From assembly GCA_048201975.1 (NCBI GenBank), contig DBFBGQ010000028.1:1-54204 (forward strand): a stretch of DNA of 54,204 nt, written 5' to 3'. This DNA is from Egerieenecus sp048201975. Lineage in GTDB: Bacteria > Bacillota > Clostridia > Christensenellales > Aristaeellaceae. Position numbers and translations under genes: made by a program. The stretch's first letter is position 1, and every line of letters begins with the position of its first letter. Shown here in pieces: positions 1 to 8,670 of the stretch. The notes under the pieces were generated by a model. It saw only the letters and a list, made by a program, of their open reading frames with translations. It did no database searches and was not told where the DNA came from.

Positions 1-143
1 CCATCCTAATGACCTCCTTTTGCTTTTCTGTGCAGTTGGCAGACCGCACTCCCATTGTAAGCAAAAGGAGTTTTCTTGTCATCCGCATAACTATAAGTTT
101 TCCCGAACCCCACGCCTAGCGTGGGGTTTTAGGCATGCAAAAA
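1..143 (-). mobile_element. IS200/IS605-like element left end (partial, runs off left edge)
   Basis: Positions 6-143 are an exact inverted copy of 54067-54204. Read on the minus strand, the sequence starts beside a terminator T-tract, then forms a 10-bp stem with a TAG triloop (106-128), then a 12-bp inverted repeat (59-70 with 14-25). The second arm of that repeat contains the ribosome-binding site AAAGGAGG. An ATG follows at 4-2, eight bases after GGAGG, so a coding region begins at the very edge. A terminal hairpin plus a second hairpin that hides the start-site Shine-Dalgarno is the known layout of the 5' end of IS200 tnpA. No transposase sequence is inside the window, so the family assignment is an inference. 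Confidence 0.6.
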
Positions 144-144
144 A

Positions 145-176
145 CGAGTGGACAGGCGCCAGTCCACTCGCTTTTT
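145..176. terminator. bidirectional intrinsic terminator next to the element end
   Basis: The stem CGAGTGGAC (145-153) pairs perfectly with GTCCACTCG (162-170) around the loop AGGCGCCA. A T-run follows on the plus strand (172-176) and an A-run precedes it (139-144), which gives a T-run on the minus strand. The element end begins directly after the minus-strand T-run. Confidence 0.75.
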
Positions 177-203
177 GCATTTGTAACGATTGCGCCGGCC
201 GCA

Positions 204-231
204 TTGACAGCAGTTCTTGGGAAATGATACC
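204..231 (+). promoter_or_regulatory. candidate promoter for the lipoprotein gene
   Basis: A consensus -35 box TTGACA (204-209) is followed after 16 bases by GATACC (226-231), which matches the -10 consensus at three positions. It lies 64 bases upstream of the ATG at 295. Confidence 0.4.
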
Positions 232-294
232 ATATTTGCAGGAAGGAAAGGAGAATGGGCGCCGGAGATTCCGGACCATCGGGGAGGAAGGATT

Positions 295-1665
295 ATGCGA
301 AAGTGGTGGCTACTGGTTGCCTTGGCGCTGTGCTGCCTGGCGGGGTGCGCCCAGGCGCAGGAATTCTATTTTACCAAGGGCTATATTGTTTCGGATGGCG
401 CAGGCGGCGCGGTGATCTATGAAAGCAACAGCGAAGATAGCCGCATGCTGGGGTGTGCGCTTCCGGGCGCGCCGGTGACAGTGGTGGGCTTCGAAGGGGA
501 ATGGCGGTGGATTCATCTGGGTCACACGGAGGACGATGATCTGCTGCTGGGGTACGTCCGCGGAGACCGGATTACCGATGAGGCGTCGCCGCTGGTCAGC
601 ATGACGCTGGAGGAAGCCTTTGCCCTGGACAGCCAGAAGCAGAACGTGCGGTTGGCCACGCTGGAAGCAGGCGCCCGGCTGGAGCTGGCGGGGCAGACGG
701 ATGAATACTGGCTGGTGAGCATGGATGGCCGGGTGGGAACCGTGCCTTTGGACGCCCTCAGCCCGGATGCGGATACGCTGGCGCTGCTGGACGCGGATTA
801 TCTGGCCAAGGTGGCCCAGGACGCGGCAAACCGGCAGGCGATGCAGGCGTATCAGGAAGAGATGACCTTGCGCTATAGCCCGGATTCCCGGGCGTGGCCA
901 CTGGAGCAGCGCGAGCATTTCCGCCAATTGCAGGAGCGGTGCGGGATCCTGGATGCCTGGGTGGACGAGCTGCCTGCCGCTGGAGAGCTGGACCAGCAGG
1001 CCGCCACGGAGCTGGCCTGCCAGTGCTTCCAGGAGATGTGGGGCGTGGACCCCACGTCCGAGGGCTGGCATATCTTCGTGGCCTTTGGGTACAACCGCAT
1101 GGAGCCCAAGGTGCGGCTGTGGCAGTTCACGTTTCAGGAGGGGGATGCGGAAGAAAACAGCTTCCGCATGCAGCTGACCGCATCCGACGGAGAAGCGTAC
1201 CGCACCTCCAGCGCCGAGGCATTTTTGATTTCCCGGCGCGCAGGGGGATACTCGCCCCAGGACGCGCTCCAGGATACCCTGGATGTGTGGACGGAACGCC
1301 TGGGTAGGGAACCTGCGGATTGGACCATTGATGAGCAATACGCCTTTGCCAACCTGCCCATTGCCAAGGTGCTGAACTATAACAGCCAGGTAACGGTGCC
1401 GAACGCATGGGAGATTCCCATGGACGAAGCCTTATCCACTGCCAAACTTGGTCTGATGTACCGTTATGGCCTGGAGGAGGCGCAGTTGGACGACATGCGC
1501 GTGCGTGTGATGGCGTTGGATCTATCAGGGGCGCGCAAGTATCAATTTTCCTGGAGCCAGTGGAACGAGGAGGAAAGCATGTGGACGTGGCTCTATGTGG
1601 CGGAGGTCGACATGGGTACGGGAGGAATCCTCAACCTGCAGGGACCTGGAGAAGGCAACGGCTGA
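295..1665 (+). CDS. lipoprotein with SH3-like and PepSY-like regions
   Basis: This 456-residue protein is predicted to be exported and anchored to the membrane. The first 20 residues form a lipoprotein signal peptide with the lipobox LAGC. The mature part begins with two SH3-like segments, around residues 30-95 and 100-155 (for example GEWRWIHLG and DEYWLVSMDGRVGTVPL), as often seen in Firmicutes cell-wall-facing proteins. The C-terminal half has two segments resembling PepSY-type repeats. I chose the ATG at 295 because GGAAGGA lies just upstream and the signal peptide starts there; the frame is open further upstream, but that part looks non-coding. It stands alone in front of rpsT. Its function is unknown. 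Confidence 0.8.
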   Translation: MRKWWLLVALALCCLAGCAQAQEFYFTKGYIVSDGAGGAVIYESNSEDSRMLGCALPGAPVTVVGFEGEWRWIHLGHTEDDDLLLGYVRGDRITDEASPLVSMTLEEAFALDSQKQNVRLATLEAGARLELAGQTDEYWLVSMDGRVGTVPLDALSPDADTLALLDADYLAKVAQDAANRQAMQAYQEEMTLRYSPDSRAWPLEQREHFRQLQERCGILDAWVDELPAAGELDQQAATELACQCFQEMWGVDPTSEGWHIFVAFGYNRMEPKVRLWQFTFQEGDAEENSFRMQLTASDGEAYRTSSAEAFLISRRAGGYSPQDALQDTLDVWTERLGREPADWTIDEQYAFANLPIAKVLNYNSQVTVPNAWEIPMDEALSTAKLGLMYRYGLEEAQLDDMRVRVMALDLSGARKYQFSWSQWNEEESMWTWLYVAEVDMGTGGILNLQGPGEGNG

Positions 1666-1738
1666 AGAGGAAGGCAGAGGTATCACGAGGGGAATATCCA
1701 TGAAAATGAGAAACCAAGCTTTTTTCTGCGGAAAAGGC

Positions 1739-1767
1739 TTGCAATTTGCGCTGGGACATGGTACAAT
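1739..1767 (+). promoter_or_regulatory. rpsT promoter
   Basis: TTGCAA (1739-1744) and TACAAT (1762-1767) are separated by 17 bases, a good sigma-A promoter. Transcription would start near 1775, leaving a leader of about 35 bases before rpsT. Confidence 0.8.
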
Positions 1768-1808
1768 GCCAGTTGCTGGTTTATGCTTACCTAAGGAGGT
1801 GAAATGAG

Positions 1809-2072
1809 TTGCCGAACATTCAGTCCGCTAAGAAGCGCGTAAAGGTTACTGCAAAGAAGACCCTGCGGAACCGCATGGTGAAGAGCAGCGTCCGTACTTC
1901 CATTAAGAAGCTCAACGCCGCGATTGCCTCTGATCCCAAGAACGCGGCTGTGCAGTTGAGCGAGACCACCTCCGCCCTGGATAAGGCTGTGGCGAAGGGG
2001 ATCATCCATAAGAATGCCGCCAATCGCAAAAAGGCTCGCCTGGCCGTGAAGCTGGCAAAGGCCGCGATGTAA
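1809..2072 (+). CDS. rpsT: 30S ribosomal protein S20
   Basis: This 87-residue basic protein begins PNIQSAKKRVK, matching the S20 N-terminus, and has the family's usual length and helical Lys/Ala/Arg-rich composition. S20 binds 16S rRNA early in 30S assembly. The start is TTG at 1809, with GGAGGT eight bases upstream. An ATG at 1804 is out of frame and would not give S20. A non-AUG start is common for rpsT in other bacteria. It has its own promoter and is probably transcribed alone or with weak read-through into the next two genes. Confidence 0.97.
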   Translation: MPNIQSAKKRVKVTAKKTLRNRMVKSSVRTSIKKLNAAIASDPKNAAVQLSETTSALDKAVAKGIIHKNAANRKKARLAVKLAKAAM

Positions 2073-2085
2073 GCCTATACGGATG

Positions 2086-2133
2086 TGCGAGAAAGCCTCT
2101 TCCTGCCATGGGAAGGGGATTTTTCGCATTTTG
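2086..2133 (+). terminator. probable weak terminator after rpsT
   Basis: A long imperfect stem joins the TGCGA region (2086-2090) to TCGCA (2124-2128), with an inner stem of CCTCTTCC and GGGAAGGG around TGCCAT. The T-tract is short (ATTTTGG), so partial read-through into the VOC gene is likely. Confidence 0.5.
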
Positions 2134-2154
2134 GCGCAGGCGAAGGAGAACGGT

Positions 2155-2532
2155 ATGTTTGATACGGTGCATCATGTGGCGATCATCGCCTCCAGCCTGG
2201 AAAAAACTCGGGCTTTTTACGTGGAGAAGCTTGGGTTTGAACTGCTGCGGGAAACCCGCCGCCCTGACCGGGATGACTGCAAGCTGGACCTGCGGCTGGG
2301 GGAAATGGAGCTGGAAATCTTCATCAAGCCCGGCGCGCCGGCCCGCCCCTCCTATCCGGAGGCGCTGGGACTGCGGCACCTGGCCTTTCGCGTGAAGGAT
2401 GCGGCGGAAGCCGTGCAGGCCCTGACGGAGCGCGGCATTTCCTGCGAGCCGCTGCGGGTGGACGAGGTGACGGGCGGCCGGATGACATTTTTCCGGGATC
2501 CGGATGGATTGCCCCTGGAAATACATGAATGA
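2155..2532 (+). CDS. VOC (glyoxalase/dioxygenase) family protein, YaeR-like
   Basis: This 125-residue protein has the two beta-alpha-beta-beta-beta repeats of the vicinal oxygen chelate fold. Likely metal ligands are a His near residue 6-7 (TVHHVAI), a Glu in MELEIF, a His in LRHLAF and the Glu in LPLEIHE. The ending DPDGLPLEIHE is typical of small glyoxalase-I-like YaeR/SMU-type proteins, whose substrates are largely unknown. The ATG at 2155 is preceded by AAGGAG at the right distance; an upstream in-frame ATG at 2083 lies inside the rpsT terminator. Its stop overlaps the region just before the phosphoglucomutase gene, so the two are probably co-transcribed. Confidence 0.88.
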   Translation: MFDTVHHVAIIASSLEKTRAFYVEKLGFELLRETRRPDRDDCKLDLRLGEMELEIFIKPGAPARPSYPEALGLRHLAFRVKDAAEAVQALTERGISCEPLRVDEVTGGRMTFFRDPDGLPLEIHE

Positions 2533-2549
2533 AGCGGGAGGAAAATACG

Positions 2550-4235
2550 ATGGCGGAAGCGATGCAAAGCGCGCGTCAGGCATGGGAGCGCTGGCTGGCT
2601 GCGGATACGGTGGATGCCGATACCCGGGCAAAGCTCCAGGCGATGGACGAGGGAGAAATCCTGGATAGCTTCTACAGGGATCTGGCATTTGGCACGGGCG
2701 GCCTGCGTGGGGAGATTGGGCCGGGAACCAACCGGATGAACCTGTTTACCGTGGGCCAGGCCACCCAGGGGCTGGCCAACTACTTGAACCAGACACTGCT
2801 GCCCAAGTGTGTGGCCATCGCGTACGATAGCCGCATGGGAAGCGGGGATTTTGCCCGCCGGGCGGCGTCGGTGCTGGCGGCCAACGGCATCGTTGCCTGG
2901 ATCTATCCCCGCCTGGAGCCCACGCCCGCCCTGTCCTTCGCCGTGCGGGATCTTCGCTGCGGCGCGGGCATCTGCGTGACCGCCAGCCATAACCCGGCCA
3001 AGTACAACGGCTACAAGGTTTACGGCGAGGACGGCTGCCAGATTACCCTGGAGATGGCGGAGGCCATTGGCGCGGAGATCGAGCCCATTGACCCGCTCTA
3101 TGGGGTGAACGCCGTGGACTTTGACCAGGGGCTTGCCAGCGGCATGATTCGCTATATCGGCGAGGATACGCTGGATCGCTTTGTGGCGGCGGTAAAGGCG
3201 CAGGCATTGCCCGTGGAGGCGGATACGCCCTTGCGGGTGGTCTATACGCCGCTGAACGGCACAGGCCTGGAGTGCGTGCAGCGGATTCTGACGGAAATCG
3301 GCGTAACGGATGTGCACGTGGTGGAGGAGCAGCGGCTTCCGGATGGGCATTTCCCCACATGCCCCTATCCGAATCCAGAGATTCGGGAGGCGCTGACCCT
3401 GGGCTTGCGGGATTGCGGCGTATACCATCCTGACCTGCTGCTGGCCACGGACCCGGATTGCGACCGGGTGGGCATTGCTGTGCCGGAGGGCGACGGTTAT
3501 GTGCTGATGACGGGCAATGAGGTGGGCGTGCTGCTGCTGGACTTCATCTGCCGGGTTCGCTTGGAGGCAGGCACGCTGCCGGAAAAGCCTGTGGCGGTGA
3601 GCACCATCGTCTCCACGGCCATGGCCGACGGCATTGCGGCGCACTATGGCGTGGAGCTGCGGCGCACGCTGACGGGCTTCAAATTCATCGGCGAGCAGAT
3701 CGGCCTGTTGGAGAAGGCGGGGGAGGCGGAGCGCTACATCTTCGGCTTTGAAGAAAGCTACGGCTATCTCTCCGGCGCTCACGTCCGGGACAAGGACGCG
3801 GTGAACGCCTCCATGCTCATCTGCCAAATGGCGCGGTGGTACAAGCATCGGGGGTGCACGCTTTACCAGGCCATGCAGGCCCTGTACAAAAAATATGGCT
3901 ATTACCTGAACACGCTGTATAGCTTTACCTTCGAGGGAGCGGCCGGCATGGAGAAAATGCAGGCCATCATGGCGCGCCTGCGCCAGCAGGCGCCCAAGGA
4001 GCTGGGCGGTTTCCCCGTGGAGCGGGTGGAAGACTATACCGCGGGGGATACGGGTTTGCCCAGCGCGGATGTGCTGGCCTTCTGCCTCCAGGGCGGATGC
4101 AAGGTGATGATCCGCCCCAGCGGCACAGAGCCCAAGCTCAAAGCGTATCTCTTCAGCCGCGGGGACGACGCCGAGCAGGCTGCAGCGAGAGAGCAGACCA
4201 TGCACGAGGGCATTGCAGCGCTGCTGCAGGCTTGA
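2550..4235 (+). CDS. pgcA: phospho-sugar mutase (phosphoglucomutase/phosphomannomutase)
   Basis: This 561-residue alpha-D-phosphohexomutase interconverts hexose 1- and 6-phosphates in the cytoplasm. It shows the family motifs in order: GTGGLRG near residue 48, the phosphoserine loop TASHNP with Ser146, the metal-binding loop DPDCDR near residue 303, the sugar-recognition motif GFEESYGYL near 400, and the phosphate-binding motif RPSGTEPK near 525. The length fits the PgcA/PGM2-like branch found in Firmicutes rather than the shorter GlmM branch. The ATG at 2550 is preferred over 2529 because GGGAGGAAA lies between them. Glucose versus mannose preference cannot be told from sequence. Confidence 0.92.
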   Translation: MAEAMQSARQAWERWLAADTVDADTRAKLQAMDEGEILDSFYRDLAFGTGGLRGEIGPGTNRMNLFTVGQATQGLANYLNQTLLPKCVAIAYDSRMGSGDFARRAASVLAANGIVAWIYPRLEPTPALSFAVRDLRCGAGICVTASHNPAKYNGYKVYGEDGCQITLEMAEAIGAEIEPIDPLYGVNAVDFDQGLASGMIRYIGEDTLDRFVAAVKAQALPVEADTPLRVVYTPLNGTGLECVQRILTEIGVTDVHVVEEQRLPDGHFPTCPYPNPEIREALTLGLRDCGVYHPDLLLATDPDCDRVGIAVPEGDGYVLMTGNEVGVLLLDFICRVRLEAGTLPEKPVAVSTIVSTAMADGIAAHYGVELRRTLTGFKFIGEQIGLLEKAGEAERYIFGFEESYGYLSGAHVRDKDAVNASMLICQMARWYKHRGCTLYQAMQALYKKYGYYLNTLYSFTFEGAAGMEKMQAIMARLRQQAPKELGGFPVERVEDYTAGDTGLPSADVLAFCLQGGCKVMIRPSGTEPKLKAYLFSRGDDAEQAAAREQTMHEGIAALLQA

Positions 4236-4286
4236 GTTCCCGGCGGTACCTGCATCCGATCCGGCGGCGTTGCGCCTGAAATAAAT

Positions 4287-4334
4287 CGTTCCCCCTGCGC
4301 CGGCCATGGGCAATGGCTTGGCGTAGGGGGAACG
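4287..4334. terminator. bidirectional terminator between convergent genes
   Basis: CGTTCCCCCTGCGCC (4287-4301) pairs with GGCGTAGGGGGAACG (4320-4334), with one mismatch or wobble. It separates pgcA on the plus strand from the GH38 gene on the minus strand. The flanks are AT-rich on the left and T-rich on the right. Confidence 0.7.
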
Positions 4335-4369
4335 TTGCGTTTGGAGGAAGTGCGGGGATGCGTCTTCCC

Positions 4370-6760
4370 TTAACGGATCATGAGCACGTAGGGGTCAAAG
4401 CATTGATCCCGCAGCTGGTCCATGGCTTGCTCCGGCTCCGTCGCTTCCGTGAGCCACAGGGTGTAGCGATATTCGCCAAAGCCGGAAAGATCCATTTTAA
4501 AATTGGTTTCCCAGGTGTTGTTCATCACCCAGGCGTAGAGTGGACGCGCGTTATTGGCTTCTGCGCCGTCGCACAGGCGGATGGGATGGTGGCGCATTTC
4601 ACCCATGTAGATCAGGGGCGTATCCCGGCAGGCGATGAGCGCGCCGCCCTCGGGCGCCAGAATGGCTACGCCGTCGTCGCTCATGCTGTATTCCATGCAG
4701 GTGCCGGGCAATTGGTCCACGCCGGGGCGGAAGGCCTCCGCGCCTTTGCGCAGGTAGCGGGCGGCCCGGGGATAGTCCAGGCTCAGCGGCAAAAAGATGC
4801 TTTCAATGTCCGTTGATAATGTCTTGCCCAGCTCCAGATGGAAGTCGATGCGGAGGAGTTCATCATAGAGCTTCAGCACCACGTCTGCCCGCACGGTCCC
4901 CGGCAAAGAGAAGCGCAGGCGGAGCTGGGTGAAAACCTCTCCCCGCTCCTGACAAATGATCTCTTCCAACCGTCCCACGGAGAGCTCCGCATGCTGCCCA
5001 CGAATATTTCGTCCCAGCCTCCGGCGCTCTTCCTGGGCAGGAGAGGGATGGTTTGCAACCTGTATGCGGGTCACTTCGTGCACGGGAGTGAAGAAAGGCG
5101 CAACGCCTTGCCCCAGAAGGTTTCGTCCCGTACGCTTGTCCACAAACTCGGTGATTCCTTCACCTGGTCGGTACCCCAGGCGGAAAAATGCGTTTTCAAA
5201 GCCATAGGGCAGGCGATAGGTCACGGGATCGTAGCCGTTGACGATGTCGCGCACCCGCTCAGCCCCCACATAGCAGCGGCGGCTGTTCAATGCGCCAGAC
5301 TCCGGAGGAAGTTCGCGGTATTGGTAGCGCTTTGTTTCTCCGGGCTGGAAGGCGTCCACGAACGTAAGCAGCCTCCCCCGGGGATGTGGCGAAACCTGGC
5401 AGGGAATGCGTCTCCCCGTCTGATCCGCAATTTCCGCCCGAGCCATTATCGGGCTTTCGATATAGAAGGAAACCGGCTGCAATCCTCCGCGTCCGCTGAC
5501 GTCGCAGACGCTGATCTCACCCTGCGTGGCATAGTAGCGCATCACATCCCCGCGAGCCATGGCGATGCGGTTGAGCAGCGTGGAGGCAGCTTCGTGTGCT
5601 TTGGACGCATAGCTGTTTTTGCGCATGTCCAGGTTCAGCACCATGGTATCGTAGGGATTCTCAATGGTGGAGGAATGGCCCCAGGTATGCTCGGCGTAGA
5701 GCAGCAGGTTATCTTCCGCCGCTTTGCACACTATCGGGTAGCGCTCCTCCAACGCGGGCTCCAGGCGTTTGCACAGCCGGTAGCGCCACTGGGCTTCCCG
5801 GTAATGCTTCACTGCATAGGGGGTGCTTCCCGCGCCGTTGGCCCACCAATCCGTCATGTCGCCCCGGTATACCGGCGCGTCCGCCAGCTTGGGCGCGATG
5901 GCCGCATATAGTTCCTGCAGGGAAACCATGCGGATCTCCAGCTGATCGCCATAACGCTGTTGATAGCCCTGGATGGTGCGCAGAATCTCTGTTTCTGGTG
6001 GCGCGTTGTCGCTGAAAACACCCGACACCGACGCCAGCACAAAGTCGTAGGGATAGCCGTTCTCCTCGCATAGCTTGATGTATGCGTGCAGGTTTTGCTG
6101 GAGTGCGTCCACGGGATCCTGGGCGCCTGTGGTTTTTCCCAGATGGTTTTCCATCATGAAGTTCACGGAGCGGTTGGGCTTGAGCCCCAGCACGTTGCCC
6201 AGGTTGTAATGCTCGCCGTTCCATACCAGCATCCGCTGACCGGCGGTGTTTTCCCACCAGCATGCCGTTTGATTCTGGTACAGGGGATACATTCCGTGGT
6301 GACAGTGGATATTTGCCAGCAAAAAGGCGATTCCATGGTGGAGCATGGCGTTCCGGTAGCCCATGGAGATGCCGTTGATGTCCGCAATCATGGCGGTGCG
6401 AAGGGGAGCACCTTGAGCGGTGAAGCGGGCCTGCAACTGTTCCAGCCTCCGTTCGTACACCTGACAGTCCACCAAATCGCAGAAATTCAGGTAGTTGGCG
6501 GACAAACCAATTTTCCCTTGCCGTGCCAGAGCGAAAAAGTCTTCCTGCTCCTGGGGCGAGCATGTCTCCAGAAATTTCTCCACGCAGAAAAGCGTCTCGC
6601 AGTTCCAGCGGAAATCCGCGTTTTCCGGTTGCTTCATGAGCCGCAGTACCGTGCGGATGTAGTCTACCTGCGTGTCGATGACCCGCTCCTGCAGGTCCGT
6701 GTAGCCGATATCCGTGTGGGAGTGATGGGTAACGTACAGCGTCTTGATTTTTCCGACCAT
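4370..6760 (-). CDS. glycoside hydrolase family 38 (alpha-mannosidase-like)
   Basis: This 796-residue protein has the GH38 N-terminal catalytic fold. The zinc-binding motif HSHTD (residues 13-17) and a candidate nucleophile Asp127 in MIADINGIS are visible. The C-terminal half is beta-rich, as in alpha-mannosidases. There is no signal peptide, so it should act in the cytoplasm on imported manno-oligosaccharides or other mannosides. Its start lies 2 bases after the stop of the isomerase gene, and its Shine-Dalgarno GAGGAGG lies within that gene's last codons, so the pair is coupled. The neighbours (mannose-6-phosphate isomerase, ROK kinase, GntR) support mannoside catabolism. The exact substrate is not known. 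Confidence 0.85.
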   Translation of the reverse strand: MVGKIKTLYVTHHSHTDIGYTDLQERVIDTQVDYIRTVLRLMKQPENADFRWNCETLFCVEKFLETCSPQEQEDFFALARQGKIGLSANYLNFCDLVDCQVYERRLEQLQARFTAQGAPLRTAMIADINGISMGYRNAMLHHGIAFLLANIHCHHGMYPLYQNQTACWWENTAGQRMLVWNGEHYNLGNVLGLKPNRSVNFMMENHLGKTTGAQDPVDALQQNLHAYIKLCEENGYPYDFVLASVSGVFSDNAPPETEILRTIQGYQQRYGDQLEIRMVSLQELYAAIAPKLADAPVYRGDMTDWWANGAGSTPYAVKHYREAQWRYRLCKRLEPALEERYPIVCKAAEDNLLLYAEHTWGHSSTIENPYDTMVLNLDMRKNSYASKAHEAASTLLNRIAMARGDVMRYYATQGEISVCDVSGRGGLQPVSFYIESPIMARAEIADQTGRRIPCQVSPHPRGRLLTFVDAFQPGETKRYQYRELPPESGALNSRRCYVGAERVRDIVNGYDPVTYRLPYGFENAFFRLGYRPGEGITEFVDKRTGRNLLGQGVAPFFTPVHEVTRIQVANHPSPAQEERRRLGRNIRGQHAELSVGRLEEIICQERGEVFTQLRLRFSLPGTVRADVVLKLYDELLRIDFHLELGKTLSTDIESIFLPLSLDYPRAARYLRKGAEAFRPGVDQLPGTCMEYSMSDDGVAILAPEGGALIACRDTPLIYMGEMRHHPIRLCDGAEANNARPLYAWVMNNTWETNFKMDLSGFGEYRYTLWLTEATEPEQAMDQLRDQCFDPYVLMIR

Positions 6761-6762
6761 GT

Positions 6763-8517
6763 TTATACCTCCTCTTCGCCTTCCTGGCGTATGCAGGCGA
6801 CCATGATGCGAATGCGTTCCCCCTCCGGAGAACGGATTGTGTATGTTCCGGCGGCCTCCGGCAGGATGCAGGTTTCCGCATAGTGAAGCGTCAGCGGCGG
6901 AAAAGCATGCTGAGGACTTTCCACCAGCGCCTGGCGGCCTTCCACCAGGTTCATCATGTGAACGCTGCCGTTGCGGGGCAGGGTCATGGCGCTATGGGTG
7001 GTGATCCGATAGGTATCAATGAATTCCAGGGCGTGCAAACCCGTGCGTTCCACCTGGCCCTCCGGACCGTCATACAGGAGCGTTACCGCATTTACCAGGT
7101 TTTCCTGTACCCATTTCGTGTCCCGCTGCCATTGTATGTTGGCCAGGCCATGCTCCAGGTGAATGGGCCGGGGTTTGCCATCCAGGTCGACCCTGCCCCA
7201 GTCCCAGAGCTTAAAGGTAAAGATGTAAGGCGTTGCGCTGATTTCCAGCACCATGGTGTCGGCCCCTGAGCCATGCACGGTCCCCGCGGGAATCAGCAGA
7301 TGATCGTGCTTTTTTACGGGAATGCGGTTCACATACTGCTCGGCTGGAAAATGCTCCCCGCGCTGGGACGCGGCCAGATCTGCGGCCATGGCTTCCGGCT
7401 GTATGCCCGTTCGCAGCCCCAGATAAGCGCAGGGGGCTTCCCCTACGGCATCGAGGATGTAGTAACTCTCATCCTGGGTGTAAGCCATGCCAAAATGCTC
7501 GCGAATGTATGCCTTGAGCGGATGTACCTGCAGGGAAAGGTTTTGCCCGTGTATGGTATCCAATAGGTCAAAACGAATGGGGAATTCCTTTCCGAAGCGG
7601 CGGTAAACGCGTTCGCCCAGCAATGCTTGGGGATAGCTAAGCACCAGGTTGATGGCGGGCGTCTGCACCAGACACTGGCCAAAGGCCAGGGTTAGGCTGT
7701 TTTCCTCGGGCACGCCGTCAAAGCTCCAGGCGTAGTTGCTGCCGTTTTCCGGCAGATGAAAATGGTTTTTCATCCAGTCGCCGCCCCATACCCCCGGGTC
7801 AAAGTACGGGGTGAGGCGAAAGGGCCTGTGGGCGATCTGCGCCAGCGCGTCCCGGTAGCTGACCCCATCCACCAGGACCGGCGCGTCCTCTACCGTCATG
7901 TCCAGATAAAAATCCATGGTGGGCAGCAGGGCTTCCTTTACCTGGTCCGCCCACCGCCATTCGGCGAAATATCCCCGTTTGTATTTCGCCAGCTTGGAGG
8001 CGCCCTTTACGGCCGTTCGCCAGTTCTCCATGCCGCGGCGGTAGCGCAGCTGTATCTCCCAACGGGTTAGATCCGCCACAATGAGCACGTCTCCCGCATG
8101 CACCAGGGATGCGCCCACACCATAAACCAGCACGCGCCCCTGCGCGCAGGCGCGGCGCGCATCCTCCAGCCGCTGAGGTATGAATACATCCTGCAACCGG
8201 CGCTGGGTCATTCGTCCAAATACCGGATCCTCCGTCAGATCCTCCTGGAGCAATGCGTCCAGGTCGGCAGGGGCCATGGCGCAGTCGTCGCTGCACACCA
8301 CCGCGTCCCACCCCAGGGGTTCCAGCGCTTGCCGGATCTGCTCCGCATCCACACCGGGATAGCATGCCACCACCGTCACGCCATGCTCCGGCAGGCGGGG
8401 AGCCAAACGGCAGCGAATCTCTTCCCAACCCAGCGCTACCGGGTCGCTGCGATCCGCTACCTGGATTTTGGGGAGCCTGTCATAGACTGCATCCAATGCG
8501 TTGGCCTGTGTTTCCAT
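6763..8517 (-). CDS. class I mannose-6-phosphate isomerase with an extra N-terminal domain
   Basis: This 584-residue protein contains a type I phosphomannose isomerase cupin region from about residue 225, including the zinc-ligand motif LSLQVHP (residues 327-333), QDESYYIL and HGSGADTMVLEIS. It would convert mannose 6-phosphate to fructose 6-phosphate. Classical ManA proteins are about 310-390 residues. Here roughly 220 additional N-terminal residues have a kinase-like alternation (VVACYPG, DVLIVADLTRWEIQLRYRR) but no P-loop. The start at 8517 (METQ) is preferred over 8565 because GGAGG lies eight bases upstream. It is first in an operon with the GH38 gene and is driven by the divergent promoter at 8548-8576. 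Confidence 0.85.
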   Translation of the reverse strand: METQANALDAVYDRLPKIQVADRSDPVALGWEEIRCRLAPRLPEHGVTVVACYPGVDAEQIRQALEPLGWDAVVCSDDCAMAPADLDALLQEDLTEDPVFGRMTQRRLQDVFIPQRLEDARRACAQGRVLVYGVGASLVHAGDVLIVADLTRWEIQLRYRRGMENWRTAVKGASKLAKYKRGYFAEWRWADQVKEALLPTMDFYLDMTVEDAPVLVDGVSYRDALAQIAHRPFRLTPYFDPGVWGGDWMKNHFHLPENGSNYAWSFDGVPEENSLTLAFGQCLVQTPAINLVLSYPQALLGERVYRRFGKEFPIRFDLLDTIHGQNLSLQVHPLKAYIREHFGMAYTQDESYYILDAVGEAPCAYLGLRTGIQPEAMAADLAASQRGEHFPAEQYVNRIPVKKHDHLLIPAGTVHGSGADTMVLEISATPYIFTFKLWDWGRVDLDGKPRPIHLEHGLANIQWQRDTKWVQENLVNAVTLLYDGPEGQVERTGLHALEFIDTYRITTHSAMTLPRNGSVHMMNLVEGRQALVESPQHAFPPLTLHYAETCILPEAAGTYTIRSPEGERIRIMVACIRQEGEEEV

Positions 8518-8547
8518 GCGCGTGTCCTCCGCGTTTTTATCGCTATG

Positions 8548-8576
8548 AAGATACGCGCTGTTCAAAAATATGTCAA
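8548..8576 (-). promoter_or_regulatory. promoter of the isomerase-mannosidase operon
   Basis: On the minus strand TTGACA (8576-8571) and TATCTT (8553-8548) are 17 bases apart. The box lies 31 bases before the ATG at 8517 and is back to back with the GntR promoter, so one regulator could control both directions. Confidence 0.75.
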
Positions 8577-8615
8577 TACTAATCAGGCATTTATAGTTAT
8601 ACTTTTTGATTTGTA

Positions 8616-8644
8616 TTTACATCATGCTGTTAGTGTGCTATACT
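8616..8644 (+). promoter_or_regulatory. promoter of the GntR-ROK operon
   Basis: TTTACA (8616-8621) and TATACT (8639-8644) are 17 bases apart. The GntR ATG follows at 8671. About 40 AT-rich bases separate it from the divergent -35 box and may contain the operator, but I could not identify a clear palindrome. Confidence 0.75.
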
Positions 8645-8670
8645 CGCTGTGTCACAAGGAGGCGTATAGG

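Noticed and set aside
2352..4313. 653-residue open frame antisense to phosphoglucomutase
   Set aside because: It is a GC-rich shadow of a well-recognised gene, with no Shine-Dalgarno and no family match.
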